Assembly: GCA_958419975.1 (NCBI GenBank)
Contig: CATZIG010000040.1
Coordinates: 1 to 11,967 of the forward strand
DNA length: 11,967 nucleotides
Reading direction: 5' to 3'
Source: an uncultured Collinsella sp.
GTDB lineage: Bacteria; Actinomycetota; Coriobacteriia; Coriobacteriales; Coriobacteriaceae
Shown here: one piece after another, positions 6,349-11,967 of the stretch
Layout: every line of letters begins with the position of its first letter
Numbering within the stretch: position 1 is the first letter of the stretch
Position numbers and translations under genes: made by a program
The notes under the pieces: generated by a model
Told to the model about the DNA's origin: nothing
What the model saw: only the letters and a program-made list of their open reading frames with translations
Databases searched by the model: none

Positions 6349-6422
6349 ATATCGGGTACAACGGGCTTTACGTGAGTAAAGTGCGCGCCGCGTCTACGTG
6401 TCGCGTTTTTAAAGGAGGCCCC

Positions 6423-8093
6423 ATGCCTGGTGTTACCCCTGCAGAAGTTTTGTCCAACTTTGGTATTACGCTGGTCGAAGATCCCGCCGAGAATCAGCCC
6501 CGCCTGCTGGTCGATCTACCCGCCGCGGAGCTCGTCGAGCATGCCATCCGCCGCAACGAAGGCCGCATGGCATCCAACGGCGCGCTGGTGATCGAGACGG
6601 GGGAGCGTACCGGACGTTCGCCCAACGACCGCTTTATCGTTGACACCCCCGATGTCCACGACAAGATTGCCTGGGGCGCCGTCAACCGCCCGCTGTCCGT
6701 CGAAAGCTACGAGGTCATCAAAGCCGGCATCGTCGACTATCTCAACGAGCGCGATGTGTTCGTCACCCGCGGCATGGCCGGCGCCGACCGCAACCATACG
6801 CGCCGCCTGCTCGTCGCCTGCGAGCGTGCCAGCCAGGCGCTCTTCATTAAGCAGATGCTCGCCCGCCCGCTCGCCCGCGAAATCGCGCGCACCGGCGAGC
6901 CGGACTTCTGCGTGCTCGCCGCGCCGGGCTACCAATGCGACCCTGCCATCAAGGGCCTCAACTCCAGCGCCGCCGTGGTCATCAACTTCCAGGAGCGCGT
7001 GATTTTGGTCGCGGGTACCGGCTACTCCGGCGAGATCAAAAAGTCCATCTTCAGCGTTATGAATTACCTGCTGCCCGTCGAGGATGACGTGCTGTCCATG
7101 CACTGCTCGGCCAGCATGGATCCCGTCACGCACGAGACTGCCGTGTTCTTTGGCCTGTCCGGCACGGGCAAGACCACGCTTTCTGCCAACCCCACGCGCC
7201 TGCTGATCGGCGACGACGAGCACGGCTGGTCCGACATGGGCATCTTCAACATCGAGGGTGGCTGCTACGCAAAATGCGAGGGCCTGGACGCCTTCCACGA
7301 GCCCGAGATCTTCAACGCCGTCCGTTTTGGCGCCATTTGCGAAAACGTGGTGCTCGACGAGAACCGCAAGCCCAACTACGACGACATCTCGATCACGCAC
7401 AACACGCGCGTGGCCTATCCCGTGGAGCACATTCCTAACGCGTGGACTAAGGGCATGGGCACCACTCCGAGTGTCGTGCTGTTCCTGACTTGCGACGCTT
7501 TTGGCGTGCTGCCGCCCATCTCACGCCTGACGGCCGATGCCGCCATGTACCACTTTGTGACGGGCTTTACGGCTAAGATTCCCGGCACCGAGGTCGGCGT
7601 CACCGAGCCCACGCCCACGTTCTCTTCGCTGTTCGGCGAGCCGTTTATGCCGCTCGACCCCATGGTTTACGCCAAGATGCTTGGCGAGCGCATTGCCGAC
7701 GGCCGCACACGCGTGTACCTGGTCAACACCGGCTGGATTGGCGGCGGCTACGGCGTGGGTCATCGCATCGAGCTGGCCTACACGCGCTCGCTGGTCGCAC
7801 GCGCCCTCGACGGCACCATCGAGGATAGCGAGTTCGTGCACGACGACATCTTTAACGTCGACATTCCCACGACGTGCCACGGCGTGCCCGATGGCATCCT
7901 GGTGCCGCGCCAATACTGGCAGAGCACCGCGCGCTACGACGAGGCCGCGCACAACCTGGCGGTGATGTTCGAGGAGAACTTCGAGAAGAAGTACTCGCAC
8001 CTGCCCGAGTCCGTCAAAGCCGCCGGCCCGCACGCCCAGGTGTCCGCCGAGGCCCGTCATCGCGGCCGCGGCCTGCTGGGACTCCGCCACTAG
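6423..8093 (+). CDS. pckA: Phosphoenolpyruvate carboxykinase (ATP-type)
   Basis: This 556-residue protein catalyses oxaloacetate + ATP = PEP + CO2 + ADP in the cytosol. It serves gluconeogenesis or, in CO2-rich gut anaerobes, the reverse carboxylation. ATP-type hallmarks are present: GERTGRSPNDRF near residue 60, GTGYSGEIKKS near 200, the kinase-1a P-loop GLSGTGKTT (about 244-252), the metal-binding LIGDDEHGW about 15 residues later, and the C-terminal NTGWIGGGYG. The ATG at 6423 follows a perfect AAAGGAGG (6411-6418) at four bases. Upstream in-frame start codons would lie in the palindrome-rich leader and have no such site. The length is slightly above the usual 525-545. It is monocistronic, followed by hairpin copy A. 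Confidence 0.96.
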   Translation: MPGVTPAEVLSNFGITLVEDPAENQPRLLVDLPAAELVEHAIRRNEGRMASNGALVIETGERTGRSPNDRFIVDTPDVHDKIAWGAVNRPLSVESYEVIKAGIVDYLNERDVFVTRGMAGADRNHTRRLLVACERASQALFIKQMLARPLAREIARTGEPDFCVLAAPGYQCDPAIKGLNSSAAVVINFQERVILVAGTGYSGEIKKSIFSVMNYLLPVEDDVLSMHCSASMDPVTHETAVFFGLSGTGKTTLSANPTRLLIGDDEHGWSDMGIFNIEGGCYAKCEGLDAFHEPEIFNAVRFGAICENVVLDENRKPNYDDISITHNTRVAYPVEHIPNAWTKGMGTTPSVVLFLTCDAFGVLPPISRLTADAAMYHFVTGFTAKIPGTEVGVTEPTPTFSSLFGEPFMPLDPMVYAKMLGERIADGRTRVYLVNTGWIGGGYGVGHRIELAYTRSLVARALDGTIEDSEFVHDDIFNVDIPTTCHGVPDGILVPRQYWQSTARYDEAAHNLAVMFEENFEKKYSHLPESVKAAGPHAQVSAEARHRGRGLLGLRH

Positions 8094-8112
8094 CTTCGCC
8101 GTGAGTCCATAT

Positions 8113-8149
8113 CCACCACAAAGGGGACAGGCACCTTTATGGTGGTTTT
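8113..8149. terminator. Repeat hairpin copy A, likely pckA terminator
   Basis: CCACCACAAAGG (8113-8124) pairs with CCTTTATGGTGG (8134-8145) with one C-A mismatch, around a 9-base loop, followed by TTTT. It starts 20 bases after the pckA stop codon. As a 33-base unit (8113-8145) it is the reverse complement of copy B at 31/33 positions, including the loop, so it belongs to a repeat family and is not just an ordinary terminator. Confidence 0.65.
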
Positions 8150-8176
8150 GCTCGCGTGGATGACTCGGGTTACAAT
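8148..8176 (+). promoter_or_regulatory. Candidate promoter of the B3/B4-domain gene
   Basis: TTGCTC (8148-8153) and TACAAT (8171-8176, 5/6) are separated by 17 bases. The start would be near 8183, immediately before the first of four abutting hairpins. The -35 box is weak and the -10 box is good. Confidence 0.4.
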
Positions 8177-8190
8177 ACGCCTGACATATC

Positions 8191-8292
8191 GTCCCCTTCT
8201 CCGGATGGGGACAGCGCAAGCGTTCTTGTGACGGCACCGTAGGACTTTGAAGGTGGCCGTTGTGAGGGCGCTTTTTGTTTAGGCGCCCTCAC
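8191..8292 (+). promoter_or_regulatory. Highly structured 5' leader of four abutting hairpins
   Basis: P1: GTCCCC (8191-8196) with GGGGAC (8207-8212). P2: CGCAAG (8215-8220) with CTTGTG (8225-8230), one G-U pair and a CGTT loop. P3: ACGGCACC (8231-8238) with GGTGGCCGT (8252-8260), one bulge. P4: GTGAGGGCGC (8262-8271) with GCGCCCTCAC (8283-8292), a perfect 10-bp stem with the T-rich loop TTTTTGTTTAG. Only one to two bases separate neighbouring stems. The set fills the space from the predicted start (about 8183) almost to the ribosome binding site (8310-8315). It could be a cis-acting riboregulator or a processed small RNA. It does not match a class I recognise. Confidence 0.45.
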
Positions 8293-8320
8293 TCGGGCGC
8301 GCACAATGAAGGGAGAGCGT

Positions 8321-9040
8321 ATGAAGAGCTTTATTGCCGAGGATTCATTCTGGGAGCTGTTTCCGCAGGCAGCGGTCGGTGTTGTGGTCGTGGAGGGCAT
8401 GAAGCCCACGGCTCAGATTCCTCAAGAGGACGTGGATGCGATTGCGGCGTTGCTCGACCGCGCCAATATCGATGCGGAGCGTCATCTGACCAGCGATACT
8501 ATCAGCGAGAACGCACCGGTCAAGGCATGGCGCGAGGCCTATCGTCTGTTCAAGACCAAAAAGGGCGCGCGTTGCTCAATCGAGAACCTGCTCAAACGCG
8601 TGCTCAAAGGCAAGCCGGTGGGCCACATTGCGCCCGCGGTGGACATCTACAACACGGTGTCGTTGACCTACGCATTGCCCGTCGGAGGCGAGGACCTACA
8701 TGCGATCGAGGGAGACCTTCGCCTGAAGGTGACCGACGGCGGCGACGCGTTCTTGCCACTTGGCGAGGAGGCAGATGATCCGACGCTGCCCGGTGAGCTT
8801 GCCTATATAGATGATGCGGGCGCCGTGTGCCGTTGCTGGAACTGGCGCGACGGCGTTCGAACGGCTCTGTCCGACGATTCGGCCGATGCGTTCCTGGCGA
8901 TTGAGTGTGTAGAGCCCGAGCGCATGGGGGACTGCCAGGCCGCGATTGATCGCTTAGCCGAGCTGCTCGAGCGGTATCTGGGAGCGACGGTTGTCGTTAA
9001 GACGCTTGTGACCCGTGACAATCCCTGCGTGGAGCTGTAG
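8321..9040 (+). CDS. Standalone B3/B4-domain protein (COG3382-like, possible tRNA-editing domain)
   Basis: This 239-residue soluble protein resembles free-standing versions of the B3/B4 domain of phenylalanyl-tRNA synthetase beta subunits, the region that edits mischarged tRNA. Typical stretches are AWREAYRLFKTKKG (mid-N-terminal), SIENLLKRVLKGKPV, VDIYNTVSLTYALPVGGEDL, LPGELAYID and CRCWNWRDGVRT, ending in a helical region. Enzymatic activity is not proven for most family members. A role in clearing misacylated or non-canonical amino acids is inference. The ATG at 8321 has GGGAG six bases upstream. An in-frame ATG at 8306 would add five residues and overlap that site, so it is less likely. 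The gene has its own promoter and leader and is bracketed by hairpin copies A and B. Confidence 0.88.
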   Translation: MKSFIAEDSFWELFPQAAVGVVVVEGMKPTAQIPQEDVDAIAALLDRANIDAERHLTSDTISENAPVKAWREAYRLFKTKKGARCSIENLLKRVLKGKPVGHIAPAVDIYNTVSLTYALPVGGEDLHAIEGDLRLKVTDGGDAFLPLGEEADDPTLPGELAYIDDAGAVCRCWNWRDGVRTALSDDSADAFLAIECVEPERMGDCQAAIDRLAELLERYLGATVVVKTLVTRDNPCVEL

Positions 9041-9066
9041 CGGCACCTAGAACCTATTGATGCCCC

Positions 9067-9107
9067 AAACCACCACAAATGTGCCTGTCCCCTTTGTGGT
9101 GGTTTTT
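9067..9107. terminator. Repeat hairpin copy B, likely terminator of the B3/B4 gene
   Basis: AAACCACCACAAA (9067-9079) pairs perfectly with TTTGTGGTGGTTT (9093-9105), 13 bp, with a 13-base loop containing TGCCTGTCCCC and a T-run to 9107. It lies 26 bases after the stop codon. The A-run before and T-run after suit termination in both directions. It is the same repeat as copies A (inverted) and C (same orientation). Confidence 0.75.
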
Positions 9108-9210
9108 ATGTTGATGGGTTAACAAATGGGTCGCGTGGAGGCGGCAGTCGCTGAGTACGGCTAAGATGTTTACCCGTTAGCATCATGCAAGCGAAAGGCG
9201 GTCGTCTCCC

Positions 9211-9660
9211 ATGCAGCAGAACGACGAGACACGTTTTGAGGATTTTGTCGGACTGATTAGCGGGCTCTACAAGGAGATTCAGCGTATCAAGACGTCCGAG
9301 GGCGCAAGGCTGGGCCTCAAGGGCTCCGACGTCATGTGCCTGTACTACCTGGAGCGCAGCAAGGACGGCATGACCGGCGCCGACCTGGCTCGCGTGGCCG
9401 GTGTGACGCGCGCTGCCGTTTCGCGCACGCTGGCGCATCTGGAGGAGGGCGGCTTTGTCGAGGTTGATGACTCGGGTGATGCTGCCGTCAAGTATCGCGC
9501 CCCGGTTCGCCTGACCACGCTGGGTGGCGAGAGCATGAACGAAGCCGACCGCATCATCCACGACGTGCTCGACACCACCAGTAAGGCCATGGGCGTGGAG
9601 CAGCGCGAGCAGATGTATGCGTCGCTGCGTACGATTCTCAACACCCTGCGCGAGATTTAA
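9211..9660 (+). CDS. MarR-family transcriptional regulator
   Basis: This 149-residue protein has the length and layout of MarR proteins: an N-terminal dimerisation helix, a winged helix-turn-helix at about residues 38-102, and two C-terminal helices. The recognition region, TGADLARVAGVTRAAVSRTLAHLEEGG-type, spans residues 55-81, and the charged wing VDDSGDAAVKYRAPVRLT follows. It would bind DNA as a dimer and respond to a small ligand; the ligand is not visible. The ATG at 9211 has only a weak, distant site (AAAGGCGG), so translation may be modest. The next gene, 118 bases downstream on the same strand, encodes a DegV protein. MarR members such as FabT control fatty-acid genes, which makes a link plausible but unproven. 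Confidence 0.9.
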   Translation: MQQNDETRFEDFVGLISGLYKEIQRIKTSEGARLGLKGSDVMCLYYLERSKDGMTGADLARVAGVTRAAVSRTLAHLEEGGFVEVDDSGDAAVKYRAPVRLTTLGGESMNEADRIIHDVLDTTSKAMGVEQREQMYASLRTILNTLREI

Positions 9661-9778
9661 GGCGCCAGGGCATTTGCTTCCAATGAACAACTGCATAGTC
9701 CCGTTTGAGCGCGTATACCGTGCCGGGGCATTGCTGTCTAAATTCCCCGCGCGGGACCTGCGCAAGAAAGGATTTGTT

Positions 9779-10633
9779 ATGTCCGTCCGCATTATTACCG
9801 ATTCCGCAAGCGATATGACGCCGGCTGAGCACCCGGCACTGGCCGTTTTGCCGCTGTCCGTTACCTTTGGCACCGACGTGTACATGGATGGCATCGACAT
9901 CGATCACCAACGCTTTTACGAGATGCTCGTGGAGCGCGATGAGCTGCCCAAGACCGGCCAGGTCAACCCGTACGCGTTTTCGCGGGCGATTGCCGAGGCG
10001 CGTGAGGCCGGCGACGAGGCTGTGATTATTACCGTGGGCGCCAAGCTTTCGGGCACCAATCAGAGTGCCCGTACCGCACTTGCCGAGGCGCCGGGCGGCG
10101 ACGTGTTCGTGGTAGACAGCAATAACGTCACCCTGGGCGAGCGTGTCCTGGTCGAGTATGCCCTGCGCTTGGTGGACGAGGGCCGTAGTGCGGCCCAGAT
10201 CGCGGCGGCCGTCGAGGCCGTGCGCGACCGCGTGGTCGTCATCGGCTTGCTCGAGACACTGGAGTATCTGGTTCGCGGCGGTCGCTTGTCTGCTGCGGCA
10301 GGCGCTGTGGGCACGCTGCTCAATGTGAAGCCCGTTGTGGCCGCCGAGGACGGCCTGATCGTGCAGCTGGGCAAGGCACGTGGCTCCAAGAACGGCCGCA
10401 ACCTGCTCAACCAGAAGGTCGAAAAGGCGGGCGGCGTCGACTTTTCCATGCCGCTGGCGCTGGGCTATACAGGCCTTTCGGATGCGGTGCTCAAGAAGTA
10501 CATTGAGGACAGCACCGCGCTGTGGGCTGGACACACCGAGGGCGAGCTGCCCATCCACACCATTGGCGCTACCATCGGCACTCACGTGGGCCCCGGTGCC
10601 GTAGCCGTAGCCTTCTTCCGCCCCGCCAACTAG
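9779..10633 (+). CDS. DegV family protein (fatty-acid-binding, FakB-like)
   Basis: This 284-residue soluble protein has the DegV fold. The N-terminal strand VRIITDSASD holds the T7-D8-S9 carboxylate-binding motif. KTGQVNP (58-64) corresponds to the usual KTSQPSP, and SGTNQSA (91-97) is the second ligand loop. RGGRLSAAAGAVGTLLNVKPV in the middle and IGATIGTHVGPGAVAVAF at the end complete the signature. Family members bind a fatty acid and, as FakB, present it to the kinase FakA for phosphorylation and entry into phospholipid synthesis. No fakA is in the window. The ATG at 9779 has AAAGGA six bases upstream. A frame extending 54 codons further upstream would overlap the MarR gene and lacks a binding site. 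It ends at a good terminator. Confidence 0.94.
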   Translation: MSVRIITDSASDMTPAEHPALAVLPLSVTFGTDVYMDGIDIDHQRFYEMLVERDELPKTGQVNPYAFSRAIAEAREAGDEAVIITVGAKLSGTNQSARTALAEAPGGDVFVVDSNNVTLGERVLVEYALRLVDEGRSAAQIAAAVEAVRDRVVVIGLLETLEYLVRGGRLSAAAGAVGTLLNVKPVVAAEDGLIVQLGKARGSKNGRNLLNQKVEKAGGVDFSMPLALGYTGLSDAVLKKYIEDSTALWAGHTEGELPIHTIGATIGTHVGPGAVAVAFFRPAN

Positions 10634-10646
10634 CTTACCTGCCAAC

Positions 10647-10686
10647 AAATGATCCGTTTTCCTCCGTCCCCAAGGGATCATTTCTT
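10647..10686 (+). terminator. Intrinsic terminator of the DegV gene
   Basis: AAATGATCC (10647-10655) pairs perfectly with GGATCATTT (10675-10683), followed by a T-rich run (TTTCTTT overall). The 19-base loop contains CGTCCCC, the short motif shared with other intergenic repeats here. The hairpin lies 14 bases after the DegV stop codon and about 30 bases before the next start. Confidence 0.65.
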
Positions 10687-10717
10687 TATGCTGTTAATGC
10701 GGAGAGGGGAGCGAGCG

Positions 10718-11038
10718 ATGGCGTCTGAGGGCTTTTTTGAACGGGTGTACGAGGTGGTCGAGCAGATCCCCGAGGGGATGGTCGCCACGTATGGTCAGGT
10801 GGCGCTGCTTGCCGGTCGTCCACGAAGTGCGCGCTACGTGGGGTATGCCCTGCATAGCAATCCGCGCCCCGGCGAGATTCCCTGCCATCGCGTGGTGTTT
10901 GCCGACGGGCGCATATGCGAGGGTTTTGCTTTTGGCGGTCCCGATGCTCAGCGTGAGCTCTTAATGGGGGAGGGCGTGACGTTTACCGATCCCATGCACG
11001 TTGACTTGGCCGCCTGTCGCTGGCCTGCCGGACTCTAG
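10718..11038 (+). CDS. MGMT-family protein (alkyltransferase-like, active-site Cys retained)
   Basis: This 106-residue protein matches only the C-terminal DNA-binding half of O6-alkylguanine-DNA alkyltransferases and lacks the N-terminal domain of Ogt/MGMT. It shows the helix-turn-helix GMVATYGQVALLAGRPRSARYVGYALHSNP (about 21-50) with the arginine-finger region RSARYVG, then IPCHRVV with the cysteine that accepts alkyl groups. Alkyltransferase-like (Atl) proteins have Trp in this position. The cysteine suggests possible repair activity, but short Cys-containing members are poorly characterised, so flagging lesions for excision repair is also possible. The ATG at 10718 has GGGGAG six bases upstream. 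Earlier in-frame ATGs fall within or beside the DegV terminator and are rejected. Confidence 0.88.
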   Translation: MASEGFFERVYEVVEQIPEGMVATYGQVALLAGRPRSARYVGYALHSNPRPGEIPCHRVVFADGRICEGFAFGGPDAQRELLMGEGVTFTDPMHVDLAACRWPAGL

Positions 11039-11054
11039 CGGCTCTGCCGTGGCC

Positions 11055-11094
11055 AAAACCACCACAAAGGTGCTGCTCCCTTTGTGGTGGTTTT
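11055..11094. terminator. Repeat hairpin copy C, likely terminator of the MGMT-family gene
   Basis: AAAACCACCACAAAGG (11055-11070) pairs perfectly with CCTTTGTGGTGGTTTT (11079-11094): 16 bp with an 8-base loop, 16 bases after the stop codon. It has the same orientation as copy B, with a loop shortened by a few bases. Flanking A- and T-runs suit bidirectional termination. Downstream, 11095-11193 holds nothing I recognise. Confidence 0.75.
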
Positions 11095-11193
11095 CCGTTG
11101 CAGGTTTACCGGAGCTAACTTATGAAGAAGGTATGGCGGCGCATATTGACGCTAGAAAGTAAACCATGGTGAACTATATTGGTTTCAGCAACG

Positions 11194-11347
11194 GAGCAGG
11201 CAATAGGCGATGAAAAAGCCTGCCCTGTTGAGTTTGATTCGCATCCCTCCCCTCTGTGCGATTCAACGGTGTACTTCGGGAACAGGCCCGCTGGCAACTA
11301 ACTGCCAGCGGGCCTGTTCCTGTTTCGGTGAGGATTCAGCCTCACCG
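11194..11347 (-). other. Run of hairpins in the spacer downstream of trpS
   Basis: This is the structured part of the gene-free stretch 11039-11372. CGGTGAGG (11326-11333) pairs with CCTCACCG (11340-11347), 8 bp, six-base loop. GGAACAGGCCCGCTGGCA (11279-11296) pairs with its exact complement at 11303-11320, 18 bp, loop ACTAAC. GAGCAGGC (11194-11201) pairs with GCCTGCCC (11218-11225) with one G-U pair possible. TCGCA/TGCGA and GTTGA/TCAAC lie between. The minus strand is the trpS-sense strand. The 18-bp stem has no T-tract on either side, so it is not a classical terminator. On the minus strand TTTTT follows GGGCAGGC and could mark the actual end. It may be a trpS 3'UTR structure or a small RNA. 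Confidence 0.5.
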
Positions 11348-11372
11348 TCTATGTTGTGCGAAGGCGCTTTGC

Positions 11373-11967
11373 CTAGTACACCATGCCCATGGCGTCCTGA
11401 ACCTCTGCCAGGGTCTGCTCGGCGATCTCGTTAGCACGACGGTTGCCCTCGTGCAGGACGTCCTTCACATAGTCCAGATCGTTCTCGTAGCGCTGACGAC
11501 GCTCACGGATCGGGGCGAAGTACTCGTTGACGGCCTCAGTCACGTACTTCTTGAGCTGGCCGGAGCCGCCCATGCCAATCTCCTCGGCAATCTCGACCTC
11601 GGAGCGACCGGTGCAGATGGCGGCTGTCGAAAGCAGGCCGGACACGCCGGGGCGGTTCTCGGGATCGAACGTGATCATGCGCTCGGAGTCGGTCTGGCTC
11701 TTCTTGATACGTTTGGCCGTCTCCTCGGCGGTCATCGAAATATTGATGGCGTTGCCGTAGCTCTTGCTCATCTTGCGGCCGTCCAGGCCCGGCAGCAGCG
11801 GGGTCTCGGACAGCAGTGCGTCGACCTCGGGGAACACCTTGCCGTAGCGGTTGTTAAAGCGGCGTGCGATGGTGCGGGTGAGCTCGATGTGCGGCAGCTG
11901 GTCGCGACCGACGGGCACGACGTTGCCCTTGCAGAACAGGATGTCGCAGGCCTGGTGCACCGGGTAG
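11373..11967 (-). CDS. trpS: Tryptophanyl-tRNA synthetase, C-terminal part (partial)
   Basis: About 198 C-terminal residues of TrpS are present; the start lies beyond the right edge. The enzyme charges tRNA-Trp in the cytosol using ATP. Visible signatures are YPVHQACDIL followed by VPVGRDQLPHIELTR, which line the tryptophan/ATP pocket of class Ic synthetases. The catalytic loop KMSKS appears in GRKMSKSYGNAI, followed by the MTAEETAKRIKKSQTDS region and a helical anticodon-binding end. The TAG stop is at 11375-11373. The reading frame is intact to the window edge. Downstream on its own strand is a run of strong hairpins. Confidence 0.95.
   Translation of the reverse strand, partial: YPVHQACDILFCKGNVVPVGRDQLPHIELTRTIARRFNNRYGKVFPEVDALLSETPLLPGLDGRKMSKSYGNAINISMTAEETAKRIKKSQTDSERMITFDPENRPGVSGLLSTAAICTGRSEVEIAEEIGMGGSGQLKKYVTEAVNEYFAPIRERRQRYENDLDYVKDVLHEGNRRANEIAEQTLAEVQDAMGMVY

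Noticed and set aside
6516..8237. Two minus-strand open frames opposite pckA
   Set aside because: They are antisense shadows of a highly conserved gene with matching third-position bias.
8231..8292. T-box riboswitch in the B3/B4 leader
   Set aside because: GGTGGCC recalls the T-box core, but the full GGTGG-ACC-GCG consensus, a specifier stem and sufficient leader length are missing.
9746..9755. CCCGCGCGGG palindrome before the DegV gene
   Set aside because: A short pure-GC palindrome is expected by chance in DNA of this composition.
9638..10681. Long open frame on the minus strand opposite the DegV gene
   Set aside because: It mirrors the DegV codon pattern, has no recognisable protein features and no binding site. 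It is a shadow produced by GC-rich third positions.
11210..11434. Plus-strand frame starting MKKPALLSL, signal-peptide-like
   Set aside because: It runs through the 18-bp hairpin and into trpS antisense, and has no ribosome binding site.

Overview
The window is high-GC bacterial DNA with strong third-position GC bias. Its gene set looks ordinary and chromosomal: serine biosynthesis, ATP-type PEP carboxykinase, DegV, MarR, TrpS. The protein flavour and the GTCCC-rich intergenic repeats suggest an actinobacterium of the Coriobacteriia, most likely Collinsella-like. That placement is inference from pattern recognition and was not tested by a search. No rRNA, tRNA, CRISPR array, transposase or phage gene was seen.

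Layout, left to right. The minus strand carries serC followed by the first codons of what is probably serA, running off the left edge. Upstream of serC lies a CPA1-type cation/proton antiporter with two C-terminal TrkA_C domains, also on the minus strand. A divergent spacer then leads to a plus-strand PPP-type metallophosphatase with a recognisable promoter and 5'UTR hairpin. A 308-base gene-free stretch (4157-4464) contains a perfect 18-bp inverted repeat bounding a 123-bp element. Next is a minus-strand Wzx/MATE-like flippase whose best start is a TTG. Between it and pckA lies a cluster of REP-like inverted repeats (6124-6274) and a perfect 16-bp palindrome. Then come pckA, a standalone B3/B4-domain protein, a MarR regulator, a DegV/FakB-type protein and a small MGMT-family protein, all on the plus strand. 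After another gene-free stretch (11039-11372) full of hairpins, the 3' part of trpS enters on the minus strand from the right edge.

Most genes look monocistronic, with their own ribosome binding sites and separate spacers. serC-serA is the only clear operon. MarR-DegV is a plausible functional pair because DegV proteins bind fatty acids and some MarR proteins sense them. PckA (gluconeogenesis and PEP/oxaloacetate exchange) and SerC/SerA (serine from 3-phosphoglycerate) are both central carbon functions but are not linked here.

The unusual content is in the non-coding DNA. There are three copies of a CCACCACAAAGG-type hairpin, two of them forming an inverted pair around the B3/B4 gene. Four abutting hairpins lie between a candidate promoter and the B3/B4 start codon. 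The 123-bp element, the REP-like cluster and the perfect dyads near promoters complete the list. I found no clearly new multi-gene system. The structured B3/B4 leader and the repeat families are the best candidates for something undescribed.
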